Source of the DNA: Ustulina deusta | Taxonomy: Eukaryota; Ascomycota; Sordariomycetes; Xylariales; Xylariaceae | Direction of reading: 5' to 3' | NCBI GenBank assembly: GCA_023159155.1 | Contig: JAJNNX010000016.1 | Coordinates: 496,001-560,000, forward strand | DNA length: 64,000 bases | Shown here: positions 23,241 through 34,956 of the stretch, one piece after another | Layout: each line of letters opens with the position of its first letter | How positions within the stretch are numbered: the first letter of the stretch is position 1 | Notes under the pieces: model-generated | Told to the model about the DNA's origin: nothing | The model's input: only the letters and a program-made list of their open reading frames with translations | Databases searched by the model: none | Made by a program: the position numbers and the translations under genes

Positions 23241-25031
23241 GATGACGCAAGGCCCTAAGACCTTCTAGAAAGACAGACTCTAATAACAAGTGTGGCAGGT
23301 AGTCGCTGCGAGCATTTCAGTGTCGAAGCGACTTTTTACTATATCTGTTTGAATATATCAACTATCTAAGTGGAGTAGCCAAGCTGCCTTTGAAGTATGG
23401 GGGTCTTGAAGAACAACGACAATATACACCCGACATATACCTTCGGAGTTTTTCTATATGTAATAGTACCTTAAGCTACTGTAACTCCACGGAGGTAAAT
23501 GGGGTTTCTGGAACGAAGAGAAGCCACTTAGGGCGGGACGGATATTAATCTAGAGTCTAGACTGGCAGCAAGAAAACTCCTATTGGGTGAAAGAGATGGC
23601 TGCCTGAACCTCGTTCATGGAACACTCATGTATGAACACCTAACTGCATTAGTGAATGAGATTTTCGGGTCGTGGTTAGATTTTCCCCCCGGAGTTTGTT
23701 TATCCTATGATGCCGACTCCGCACTCTCGGAGGTACCACTTGACATCAAATATATTGATTTCTTGCACATTATTTGCGAAATCGGCCCCGGGAATCCGCG
23801 ACATCGTCTCGCTAATACTGGCTACCTAAGTGTCTTACATAGTGATACTATAGGAGAATACTTTTGAGTGGTTATGCTGAAGCCGAGGTCGATCTCCCAG
23901 AGGCCCGGGTAGAGGGATTTTTGTCGTAGCATTCGCTTACATTCGCGAATCGTTTCCAGCATCTATCCTTCTATGCAAGGGGCTATAGAACCTTCTTACA
24001 GCATACCGTGGTTCTAGATCATGTGCCTCATTCATAGCTCCTATGCCGCAAACTAGCGGGCGGGATTCTGTCCGGCATTCTCAACTCATCCGCCACTACC
24101 CGCACGGAGAGTCTTCTATTGGTACCGACAAGCGGGGTAATGATAAAAATCCTACATGGCGGCGCGTAGATTATAGCTAGGCATGAAAATAACTAGGTCA
24201 GGAGCGAGTGAACGACATCCACGCGTTGACACTCGATGCCTAGTGAGCTTCTCAATAAGGTAGTAATAACCTCTAGTTGGGCTGCTTCGTTTGCTATTCG
24301 GTCATCACTACCCACACAGCCGGACCAACCAGCGGCTAGTGTAAGCCGTACCCATCCCATGCAGGATGCTGGTTGATGTAATATGCTGAAGTAGGCGACC
24401 AGAGCAATTTCACTCAGCGGACTTTCAGGAGAATATGTAGGCAAATGTCATGCACTAACAAACAGCCTTGATCATAGATAGAACGCTGCAATGAACTGAT
24501 CTATTTTTAACAGATGCTGTCTTGTTTCCTTCTCGAATCGGTCCGGGATCGATTGGTGGGTGTAATATATGCAAGGCGGGTCAACGTTACTGCTGCTCCC
24601 GAAAATCCTCCGAACATACATACAGTAGTGCCGGGTGGCTGAATCTCCACGGAGTACGGACCCCGCAGACATAGAGCTACCGCAGTACGTATACAATAGC
24701 TGCAGATGGTCAAGTGCCCAACTTGACTACATTTTGCTTTTGGTAGTGTTACGGTATAGCGCCGCAATGTTGTTCCTGACAAGAACCGTGGCTACTATGT
24801 AGAGTGTGATGTATATCACTCTAACGGCCATGCCGAGATCACTTAGAGTCCTGCCTTGACTATATATGTACAGTGAATCCACCACCAAAAACCCGAGAAT
24901 GTCACTCTTCGGGATTCCCCTCTGGACGGTGGCAGAAGAAGCAGCACCAACGCAGCAATGAAAGGGATGATGAGGGAATTCATCGGTCGCCGCATTGACA
25001 GTACGCAGACTTGACTAATTGGGTGATAGAA
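23241..25031. promoter_or_regulatory. NR-PKS upstream region; no supported gene
   Basis: Two copies of CGGAGTTT (AAACTCCG on the minus strand) lie at 23444-23451 and 23690-23697, with an ACTCCG core at 23716-23721. The nearer copy is about 205 bp before the NR-PKS start. Several frames of 70-95 codons occur (for example 23583-23867 plus, 24193-24444 minus), but none shows a recognisable domain or good splice continuity. I treat them as noncoding or decayed. Confidence 0.45.
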
Positions 25032-26390
25032 TCAAGCTCCGTGAGTGTTGTGTTCGTGGTGCACAGTCGCCATACGGTAGGTTGAGTCGACTGAGCGATT
25101 ATAACTAAACGGGGTTTCATATTCAGTGGAGGGGTGTCTTTTCTGACTTGACGCATCAAGAAGCATCCAATCGTCCTTCACAGAGGCATTGTGATTACTC
25201 CGAGAATTGATGCTTCTCTTCCCACTCCGTTCACTCCGGGAAACTAGGGAATTCTTGGTCGGCACCGACTTAACGGTCTTCACCCAGAAGCTGGAGGTAC
25301 CTGAAGCCAGTCGACTGAATATGTCGCCTGAAGGCAGAATACTCTTATAGATTGGTGCACAGCAGCATATAATACTGCAGGCTTGTTGCACGATAGTCCA
25401 GAGCCCAATAGTGAAATTGACAGCTATTTCTCAGTGTGTTAGTTCAAACCCCACGATGATTTTGGGTTGGGGTGGACGATACCTCTGCTTTTACTTCCAC
25501 CCCCAGTAGCGTAGAGTTGTCCTATTTTGACAAACCCAATGATTCCGGCTCTGATTTTTCACTGTCAGCCCCTCTGGTTGATTGCTGTGCATATGCTAGG
25601 GAAGATTGACATACAAGCCGCCTAAGATAAAGAGAATTGAGACTTTGAGCTTGTTGGAGATGCTCATGTTGAGTTCTCTGATCATAAACATTACCAAGAT
25701 AACCATGGCAAAGTCAACAGCAGAGTTTATTGACTCTACGCCGGCGAGGAATGGGTGTGGCGCAGTGGTTATGCATGTCCCAGGAAGTGCCGGGTCCCAG
25801 CCCTTGGCAATGGGATGACACCCAAAGAGTGCGACTAGCACTGCTGAAATTATTAAGCCAACATGGATGATAGCGATGCTGTAGATGGACCAGCGATAGG
25901 TATCGTTGACGGCGAAAATGCGCCTATATAGTAGCAGGATACATAGTTTGGCAAACAATTGGTTCGTCCAGTAGAAGAGACTGTTCGCATACACTAGCTG
26001 AGCGATGTTAATTATCCAATGCGCAAATGTTAACGACATACGTCGATGAGAGCTCACCTTCGCAGCGTACCGAAGCTGGCTCGGGGTAAGAATCGAAAAG
26101 CTCTTGCCATTGACGAGAAACACAACTAGGAAAAAGTACTTTCTGTCAGTGGCAGGATGATAGGCTTGAGGGATTTGGAATCGGCACATACTGATTAAGA
26201 CAATAGTCACGTATGTCACGAATGTTGCCCAAGCGCCAAAGGCAAACCAGTCCTCCAGTCCCGTTTTCTTAGACCTACGGCGACTCGGACTGAAACGAAG
26301 AAGAGTCACGAGCGTGCAAATAGGAAGCGTGGCGATGCTGACCACGAAAATGGCGCCTTGAGTGGCGTCGTCAAAGACCTCAAAGGCCAT
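25032..26390 (-). CDS. Rhodopsin-like integral membrane protein (fungal family)
   Basis: A multi-exon minus-strand gene. I start at MAFEVFDD (ATG at 26388-26390) because the first hydrophobic helix follows directly. Likely splices: VLI|IVFLVNG, YAAK|LVYANS, LGGL|AGIIGFVKIG and SKSR|AVNFTIGLW. Hydrophobic segments alternate with charged loops; one motif after a central helix reads LLYRRIF, and a CHPIAKGWD loop precedes a later helix, as in the seven-helix fungal rhodopsin/Pth11-related family. The C-terminal tail of roughly 90 residues is Ser- and basic-rich and probably cytoplasmic. Members often sit in or beside metabolite clusters without a proven role. No known transporter is seen nearby, so this is the only membrane protein of the cluster region. 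Its membership in the cluster is uncertain. Confidence 0.8.
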
Positions 26391-27628
26391 ATTCTTGGCA
26401 GATGAGAGATTGTGGCAGATAAATGAATGAGAGCCGAGTGGGCGTGGAGAGGCGAGCTGCGCACAGTCGTTAACTCGTGCCAATACCTATGCGGGCATGG
26501 GAGCCTTAAACCAGCCCAAATATCTACTTCAATTCCAGGCTCAGGCGGGAACCTTGCTCACTCACGTCAAGTATTCCCGAGTTGAAAATTAGGCGTGCGA
26601 GCTTATCTAAAATTTGAAGTTCGAGAACCGGCCAAGCCCCTCCAAAGCATCAATAGACCGTCCCACGACAGCGACCCAAGCATCAGGGTACGACGCTGTC
26701 GAGCGGCGAGGGATCGGTGATTTTAATATTCGAACCCTCTTGGAGGGTGCGTGTCGCATTGGCTGGCTGACGTTGCTCATCGCACATCTGGACGTAAACA
26801 ACTATCATTTCTACAAAACCTGCTGGTTTGTTATCCCGTGCTCTAGACCTACAAAAAAAAGGAGGGCGCATGCACTGGAGCACCGGGTAGGTGGCCTATT
26901 GGCCCGACAAATCGTAAGTTTATGATGTAGTACTGATGCAATCGGCGGCATCGGTATTATTGAGTGGGAGACTCCAATACGACGGCAAAGTATAGCTGGA
27001 TATTGAAGGTCCTCGCGCTGTTTCGCTGCTTATTTTATGCCGCTGCCTACTTTTTGACAAGACAATTAGCGCCAAATTTCCAGGGCAGCGATGCAGATGT
27101 TTGGCTTGACTACCACATTTTCCTCATTCGCTGGCAAGATATTAGACGAGACTAGTTAGTGGGCCTTCCAACGATAGGAGAGATCTGGGACGGGCCGTTG
27201 AATATGCAATGCTCGCTTACAGCACACGCCCATCATCAGTGACGCAGTGATCAGCTTGGACCTGCGTGTTACATCTGCAACGAATGCCAGGGGCTTCTCA
27301 TTGGCAGAATACCTGGGTCACCCCCTCACATTGCGGTTTCGTAAGGGTGGCGGTTGATACCTGGATAACCCATGTCTTGAACGCGGGGTTTAGGGCCAGA
27401 AACGCATCTTTAGATTAGAGGACGCGTAGGGGTCGGCAATGGTACCCCAATTCCAACATATTCTTGAAATATGCGCCCGCTATCTCATTAATGGGGAATC
27501 GAATGCAGTGGTTTCCTGATAGTGCGCAGATGCCAATCGCCGAGTATTCGTATTTCATTGCAACCCCCGTCGTTATCATTAAACATCTCCGCCCTTGGCT
27601 GGATTTTCTGGTCGTCGAGAAAGTCGTG
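26391..27628. other. Divergent promoter between membrane protein and regulator
   Basis: About 1.2 kb without a supported gene. Frames at 26614-26925 and 26964-27155 lack ATG starts or motifs. It contains an A-run near 26853-26860. No AAACTCCG is seen here. Confidence 0.5.
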
Positions 27629-29742
27629 ATGGACAGACACATTGTGTCTCGGCAGCTGCCTGGCCATGCTTGTGAAGGTAGGTGTCAAGGCCTAGGTACA
27701 TTTATCTTCTGCGACTGATGCTTACTGCTGCGGATTTGCCGTATTGTAGAATGCCGCAGGAAGAAACTCCGATGTGATAGACAGCGACCGCAATGCGGCG
27801 CCTGTGCTAGCTCAGGGCGTGTTTGCAAAGTGAGCAATAAGCGCGTCCGTGGTGTGTCCAACAGGCATAGCATTGATACAGCGGGTACGATCGTCGTCGG
27901 TGCCTTGTCGCTTTCAGCTAATGAAGGTGCTATGTAACAGCTCACGGTCATGACGGCCCGCGTCAGCGTCGCAATGTTGAAAACAACTCGAGAAGCTCAA
28001 GCACACGGGAAAATTTACTTCAAAGCGTTCAAACTCATGATAGCGAAAGGGAGCGCCCCGAATCGACCCCCACATGCTTTGGTACGTATCCCATCCCCCA
28101 TCCCCTATCCCTCATCCCCCCTTCTCCATTTCCCCAGTAGTGTTAGATACGAGTCAAAAGTGGATTGTGGGGATATGGAGAACAATCTGCCTCTCTTGCG
28201 AGAGTCTTAGTAACTCAAAAGGCGCCAGACACTAGCTCGTCTCCTACACAATCACCTACTAGCGTATTGACGCTTCCTGTGTCCACGCCTGTTTCACCAG
28301 AAAGTACTCAGCCCTCAGAAACGGGTGTACCCCTTTCAGATGTCGTTAAGTTAGATCTGTAGGTAGCTGATCACGGCATTCTCTCCCTTAGGGGCAAATT
28401 CCTCTGTCGTAGCTAATTCGTTATATAGCGTGCAACTGTTTCTCGACCGTGTACACCCAAATATCCCGATATTAAATCGGACGAAGCTTCGCAATCGGAC
28501 AGGCGATGGCAACGGGACCGGGAGGTGTCGCGAATGCTTATTTGATGCAATATATACGTTCGCTGCTGCTTTTTCTAGTCAATTTAGTGATATCGAGACC
28601 GCGTTGTACACCAGATGCCGTTCTGGGCTCGAAAGATGGGAGTTGCTTGGTAGTGACTCAGAAATCTGCGACATAGAGTATATACAATCATGGATTTTTA
28701 TCACGTTCTACGAATTTTCGAGGATAAACTACCGCCGGGGCTGGCTCAGCGCAGGTCGAGTATTTCGCCTCGTCCAGCTTGCCAAGCTCTCTGACTTGGA
28801 TCGCCCAGCAAGCTTAATGTCACGAGGGGATGGCAATGAAACAGATCTGGAAGAAATGAGGCGTACATTCTGGGCTGCTTACTGTCTCGATAGACTCATC
28901 AATCTAAATGGAGACGATTCGGTGGCATTCAGCGAGCACATGGTTAGTCAGTCTTCTTTACAAGACAGATTGCCCGAGATGACTTCTCTCGAAATGACGA
29001 GCATTTGTTTGATGAGGCTAACCTAACATCGATTTGCAAGATTTATACGCGGCTGCCATCCTCAGATGCTGATTTGGCCAACGGGGTCGCGATTCCAGAA
29101 ACCTTTCTTCTAGAGGCCATGTCATCCGCGGATTTGCGGCCACACTCGCAACTCGCCGAGTGCGTCATTTTGCTCAACATCTGCGGTCGGATCATGTCAG
29201 TCGAACGGCTGAACCCTTTTGACATGCTGTTTAGTACCATGGCTTCTGATATCTACGCAAGATACGATTGGCTCGACAGCACAATGCTACGCCGGCTTAG
29301 CCATCTGCAAGCTAACCATTCTAGCAGTATGATGGCTCTAGACCCAATGACAAGTTTCTTATACATGATTGCGCATTCTGCTACAGTTGTATTATGCAAC
29401 AGCATCGAGGCATTACCCAGAAGCGAACAGAATCAAACTTTGGTCTGGCAGTTCCAGCAACGAGGTTTATGGGCAGCTCAGGAGATCGTCCGCTTGGCAA
29501 GGGAACAACAAGACACCGCACTTTTCACAGCCCACACCTTTATGCCGCTTCAAATCTATTTAGGCGCAGTGAGACTGACAAAACAGCTCAAAGCCCAAGG
29601 TAGAGATACAGATGCAAAGATGACAGAGAGCATAGAAACATCACTGCGGACGGCATACGGATCGTTACGGAAGCTTACGTCAGTTAACCGACTGGCAGAC
29701 CATTATCTTAGATTACTAGGGCCACTGCAATTAACACAATAA
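27629..29742 (+). CDS. Zn2Cys6 transcription factor (probable cluster regulator)
   Basis: A binuclear zinc-cluster regulator. The zinc motif is split by an intron: exon 27629-27677 ends in HACE and the next begins at 27750 with ECRRKKLRCDR, together giving C-x2-C-x6-C-x6-C-x2-C-x6-C. After the last Cys the reading frame leaves through an intron, and the linker (about 27,830-28,370) is Ser/Thr/Pro-rich but its exact exons are not certain. A likely join near 28323 leads into VQLFLDRVHPNIPIL, the start of the fungal-specific TF middle homology region, with YRRGWLSAGRVFRLVQLAKL and EEMRRTFWAAYCLDRL downstream. A further intron from about 28944 to 29040 joins FSEHM|IYTRLP. The protein ends at LQLTQ. 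Its position between cluster genes suggests it controls them, but the target motif is unproven. Confidence 0.85.
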
Positions 29743-30397
29743 GGCAATAATGATGCTTATGTCTGAATGGCCATTGAGTAAAAGTAGAGAATTAAGCCCC
29801 TATCATCATTGGATGGTACACTGGATGTCCAAGGAGATCATGGCATACCCCTGTTCGGGCGGAATATAGGAAGTTGTTCATTATGGCATGCTTGGAGTAG
29901 AAACAGCTTACAAGTATCGTGAGGTGGCAGTGACCCTATGCAGAACGTTTATTAAACTGATTACTAACCCCCATCACAATACAACATTGTTCATTCCTTC
30001 AATCTTACTTCTGAGACAATACGACGCCTAGGTACGCCGGGCCATGCACAATTCCGAGCTGTAATGCATGCTGATGGCCAGACGTACTGATATGGTTTTG
30101 TCTTTCAGGCCCCAGAAACCTGCGAGCGTACCTACTACTAATATCCGGTGGTGACGCTAAGCTTACCAAATGGAGGGTTTAATCAGCATGGTATCCTGTT
30201 CATTGAAAGTCATACTCTGGGTCTAGTAGGCATGAGAACAATTTAAATGTATGTACACCCAAGAAACAATTCGAAGGGGGATATCGACCGCAGCGTCTTG
30301 AATAATATCACAATTTACATTCTGCTGGGTAGTTTCACTCGATTTCTTTCCCGCCGTCGACAACTTAGTTTTTGTTCTTTCTTCTACCTTGTGGAAT
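29743..30397. other. Spacer upstream of the FAD oxidase
   Basis: No gene seen. No AAACTCCG box was found by eye here, unlike the PKS promoters. Confidence 0.5.
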
Positions 30398-31888
30398 ATG
30401 CACGCACGCGACACTTTCATCCAATGCCTATTGGCTGCTGTTGGTGACAACGAGAACTCCTTGATTGGTCCGGCAGAAAGCAATTACACTGCTACGGTGG
30501 ACACCTATTGGTACAACCTCGACTACCAATTCACTCCTGCGGCTATTGTGTTTCCCAAGACCGCGAATCAGGTGGCCGATGCAGTAAAATGTGCAGTCGA
30601 ATCGGGAGTACAGGTCCAACCCAGGTCCGGTGGTCATAGTTATGGGAACTATGGTAGGTTCTCTTAATCTGAGGATTCAATCGAATACTCCCTTCAGGGT
30701 CAGAGACTAATCTATGTGACAGCGATCCCGGACGGAGAGTTGACTATCAATCTGGCGGGTTTGCAAGGGTTTTCCTTCGATGAGTCCACCGGCTTGGCAA
30801 CAGTTGGTAGCGGTACACTTCTAGGGAGCCTCAATGACGCGCTCTGGAACTCCGGTCAGCGTTATGTCCCACACGGAGTGAGCTTCAGTGTGGGAATAGG
30901 AGGCCACGCCACAGTGGGCGGATTCGGTCAGACATCTCGAACGGCGGGCCTTATCATGGACCACGTTTCGGAGGTGGAGGTTGTGCTCGCCAACTCGTCA
31001 ACCGTCAAAGCTTCTGCGTCCCAAAATGCGGACTTGTTTTTCGCCGTCAAGGGCGCTGGTGCTTCCATTGGAATTGTTACCGAGTTCGTTCTCGAGACAA
31101 AGCCGGCACCCACGACAGTAGTCAGCTATACTTACTCATGGGCCGCGGTAGACTCCGACTCAAGAGCCCAGCTCATGAAGGCTTGGCAGACATGGGTCTA
31201 CGATCCTGCCGTTCCTTGGGAGCTGTCCTCCACATTGACCATCAGCTCTAGCGGCATCGTCCTGTATGGTACTTTCATCGGCACCCAAGCCGATTTCGAG
31301 ACGCTAAACATCATCGGCAATTTCACAACCCCTGACGCGGCAAGCGCTGATGTCTACACCAACTACCGGCAGCTTTCAGTGGATTGGAACGAATTGCTAA
31401 GCGAAACTGTTTCCGCCGCCGAGGGGTACTTCTACGCAAAGTCTCTGCTCTGGTCCCCAGAAACGCAAATCCCAGATGATACTGTCGATCAATTCGTAGA
31501 ATACTGGGAGAAGAGCGATATGACTAAGCAAGACGTCTCGGTGAATTTCGAGCTCCTTGGAGGCTTTACAGCGACTATCCCAAAAACAGCCACCGCCTAC
31601 CCCCACCGCGATGCTAAGTTCGCTCTGCTGTTATACTCGCGTACCAATAACACTGTGCCGCAACTTGCCGTGGACACTCTGGACACACTGGATAACATAA
31701 TTAAGGCGGGCAACGAGACCGCCTTCCACGGCCAGTATGCTGGTTTCGTTGACCCAAGGCAGGATTTGGAGGAAGCAAGACAAGCCTACTGGGGTGTCAA
31801 TTTGCGAAGGCTCACCGGAATCAAAGCCGCGATTGACCCGAACGATGTTTTTCATAACCCCCAGAGTCTTAGTTCCATTCTGAACTGA
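30398..31888 (+). CDS. FAD-linked oxidoreductase (berberine-bridge/PCMH type)
   Basis: Two exons (30398-30653, 30723-31888) give 473 aa. The FAD-binding PCMH domain is clear: FTPAAIVFPKTANQVADAV, then RSGGHSYGNY, whose His (about 80) forms the 8-alpha-histidyl FAD link in this family. In bicovalent relatives a Cys lies in an HGxCxxVG context; here the segment reads HGVSFSVGIGGH, with Ser at about 139, so the second covalent link appears absent. The C-terminal BBE signature is present: YWGVNLRRL, then DPNDVFHNPQS. The N-terminus has no obvious signal peptide, unlike secreted oligosaccharide oxidases, which supports an intracellular tailoring role. In azaphilone clusters related enzymes oxidise the core or side chain; the substrate here is inferred. 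The exon join reads NY|AIPDGELTIN and is slightly shorter than usual. Confidence 0.9.
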
Positions 31889-34128
31889 TTTATTTCCGAG
31901 TCACTCATGGCTTGGCTCTTATGGGCACTAGATATTGGTAATTTTTTTGCTGTATACACTAAAACAGGTCACTATAGCGCATTGGAGTTGCAGCATCTTA
32001 TTTCTAGAAAGCACAATTTTACGCCTGAGTTGTATGGAGACCTATCATCTGTAAGACATTGCTCAATCGATCGATTGATGAGATTAATGGACACTCTACT
32101 TTTAGCCTCATCGCACCAGGAAGAAGCTAGATTTGCGTTGATCGATTTGTGTTACAGGCTAGTAGAAGTGGTCGTCATTAATTAGAGGCTCAATTTTACT
32201 AGGGCACACGATGCGGTATGTATCTAGTAGGAGTGGCCCGACCGCCGCCTTTCTCAACACCTCACTGAACTGGTTCAACGGCATATCCAAAGAGTCCTCG
32301 CTGATCCTCGTCGCTGTCAACACACTTCCTTTGCCTACTTCTAGGAGATAGAATCCCCTAAGGCAGGTTTAACTCCCGGATCGCCACTGCCACATTGCCA
32401 ATGGTATTTACCCACAACGCCCTCCCACCATCGGGGGAGAACACCAGCACATGCGTACATACGAACGCCTGGGAATCCGTCAAATTCTTATCTGGATTGG
32501 CCCCAATCCTCGAAGGGCTCGGTTAGGTCACATATCAACTATGCAGGGCCGGCGCCGGTTGAAGCCCGCCAGGCGAGAGAGAAACGCTATAGATCCGGTT
32601 TTTATCGCTCCCGAACACTCTGACTTGATACGCAACGCTCAGCCTCTTCCTCCTAATTGGCCAGTCTTCGCATCGGCAGCCGAAATGCCACGGAAAGTCA
32701 ACGTCATGTCGGCGGATGCCGTCGCTATTAACTACCTATCTAGCGAAAATCGCTAGCCTCCACATCTATTCATCATGCCCTCCTAGATGATGCCGTATGC
32801 CCTAGATCTAGAATGGGGGCCCCAGGCAATGCCTTACGGTCTACTGAGGCCGACAACAGCCGTGTTCCCGCTCGCGAGAGACCAGCACTATGATTCGGCT
32901 ATCGAACCGCTCCTCTATCGTGTATTTATGAACGCTTGTCACGTCAGTCCGGAGGAAGAAAATACCATCAAGGGAGACTTGAGGCAATTACGTCATCACC
33001 CGGAGTCATCGCCACGAAACTCAACACCACGGCTGAAGCGAAGAGGGACAACCCAGATACCAGCCAACCAAGGCACCCAATCTCGACAGCGGAATCTTAG
33101 GCATCCCACCAATTTCACATATTAGCGCAGAATATGAGATTTTCGATGATCAGGGTGAGGAAATACTGACTCAGGCAAGGATAAATCGCTTTGGGAACGC
33201 TAGTACTCCCGCTGATTCTAAATGAGCGGAGAAGTCTCGGGAAGCAGATCAAAGCAGGCTCCTCTTTCGTGAATAGGAACCTAGTTTCAGCTCTTGGCTC
33301 TTCGCACCCAATCCCCATAGACCTCAGATGACTGACCTGATTTGTGTTGTCGACCCGTTCAGAGAGCCTTTAATGTCAAGAGTGGCCGAAGAGCGAGGGA
33401 ATAACTGCCGACGGGGTGGCACGACTTTGTGCCACCTAATCACACGCCCGAACATGGTACCTAATAAAATTTATGATAATATTATTGGTATTACGCTTAC
33501 GTGGGACAAGCATGATCACATGCCGCTTTCTAGGCTTTGCAGCCCTTGGAGCTGGGTACTTAGGGTCGGCTCGTGATAGCCGCGAACGGACAGGTACTTG
33601 AGTATTATCCAGTCGTTCGAAAATACACATAGGACAAACTAACCCGCGGCGAATTGTGAAACGGGTGCTTTCGACGGACAATTCTGGTCTGTGAGAGGCG
33701 AAGGTGGCGAGAATATTCGTACAGCCCCTACGTGATAGTTCCGTGGCCAAGATAGACAGTTGTTCAACCATTTAGACGCTACTACAGTGGTTTCTGCCCG
33801 CGTAGTAGCACCACCGAATCAGAACGCTTGAGATAGAACACACCGAAACACTTGGAAGTGCTTTCCAACTTTGTCTCTCCCGTTTTGTTTCATTCTCTGT
33901 AGCAGGGCTACAGTCTTTGTCCAACGCCAGCTATATAAACGAGCGTAAGTCCTTAGCTAGACCTAGTTCATCACCTTAAATGGCATCACATTCGGGTAGT
34001 GTCTTCTAAACTCTTTTCATCTCCCCATCAAACCCAATACCGTATTTCTAGATCTTCGTCCTAGGATCTCAGGAGCGAAACCCTACTCTCATAAATACTT
34101 ACCAAGAGTCTATTGTTTCCCAACAAGT
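31889..34128. other. Gene-poor stretch with broken reading frames
   Basis: No intact gene is found. On the minus strand a 70-codon open segment (32159-32368) reads with good protein-like composition (LLEVGKGSVLTATRISED, ending DDHFY), and an adjoining segment in another frame (about 32370-32500) contains THVLVFSPDGGRALWVNT, a beta-propeller-like strand. The two are out of frame and I cannot join them by splicing. A plus-strand frame at 32787-33125 is unrecognised. This looks like a decayed gene marking the distal edge of the cluster. Confidence 0.4.
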
Positions 34129-34956
34129 ATGGAGAACCTCAAGATCGAGATCATCAACACGACGAATCAGATCGGTGATCTAGTTGACTGGCTCGTCCTT
34201 CGCCATGCACCAGAGACGAACTCACCGCCAACCATGTACATTGATCTTGAAGGCGTGAACCTCTGCCGAGAGGGCACCGTGTCCATCTTCACCCTTCTGA
34301 TCGATACGGGGAGCCCGACTAAACGTGTCTGTCTTGTTGACTCGCATTCGCTAGGTCCACAGGCATTCACCACCCCTGGCATTTCACAGAAGACACTAAA
34401 GGATATCCTTGAGAATGAAAAGATCCCCAAGGTCTTCTTCGACGTTCGCAATGATTCGGATGCCTTATTTGCACATTTTGGGGTGGCACTTCAGGGCGTG
34501 CATGATATCCAGCTTATGGAGAGTGCTACGAGGAGAACAACAAGATCCAGGAAATTCTTGAACGGCTTAGCAAAGTGCATTGAAAGAATTTTAGTTGGTA
34601 GGGAACTGGCGAGCTGGAAGCTGGCGAAGGAGAAAGGGGCGCAATTGTTCAAGGGTGAACATGGCGGTTCGTCCGAAATTTTCAACAAGCGCCCGATTCC
34701 TAGCGAAATCATCTCCTACTGTGTTGCCGATGTCCAGTTTCTTCCTAAGTTGTGGGATCAATTTCACCGGATGAAGACGAATGAGTGGCGACACCTGGTC
34801 AAAGAAGAAGCCAAGAAGCGCGTCGCAGAGTCTCAGAGATCAGATTACAAGCCCAATGGTCGACATAAAGCATTAGCTCCGTGGAACGAGGAGCAGAATA
34901 AGACTTTGGACGAGTGGAATTACGCCTCTTTTGACGACTTCTTTGGGAGGGGTTAA
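34129..34956 (+). CDS. 3'-5' exonuclease domain protein (DEDDy, RNase D/EXD-like)
   Basis: Intronless, 275 aa. The DEDDy superfamily motifs are present: Exo I YIDLEG (Asp about 39, Glu about 41), Exo II in FFDVRNDSDAL, and Exo III in SYCVADVQFL, with the Tyr-x3-Asp that defines the DEDDy subgroup. Such enzymes remove nucleotides from RNA or DNA 3' ends using two metal ions. The C-terminal part is basic, then Trp/Asp-rich (DEWNYASFDDFF). After the TAA stop the same frame stays open for 19 codons, coding an acidic, Tyr-rich tail, to a TAG at 35020-35022. This suggests a recently shortened end. A biological substrate cannot be told. Confidence 0.85.
   Translation: MENLKIEIINTTNQIGDLVDWLVLRHAPETNSPPTMYIDLEGVNLCREGTVSIFTLLIDTGSPTKRVCLVDSHSLGPQAFTTPGISQKTLKDILENEKIPKVFFDVRNDSDALFAHFGVALQGVHDIQLMESATRRTTRSRKFLNGLAKCIERILVGRELASWKLAKEKGAQLFKGEHGGSSEIFNKRPIPSEIISYCVADVQFLPKLWDQFHRMKTNEWRHLVKEEAKKRVAESQRSDYKPNGRHKALAPWNEEQNKTLDEWNYASFDDFFGRG

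Noticed and set aside
24193..24444. Minus-strand frame resembling a regulator tail
   Set aside because: Too short, no partner exons and no recognisable domain.
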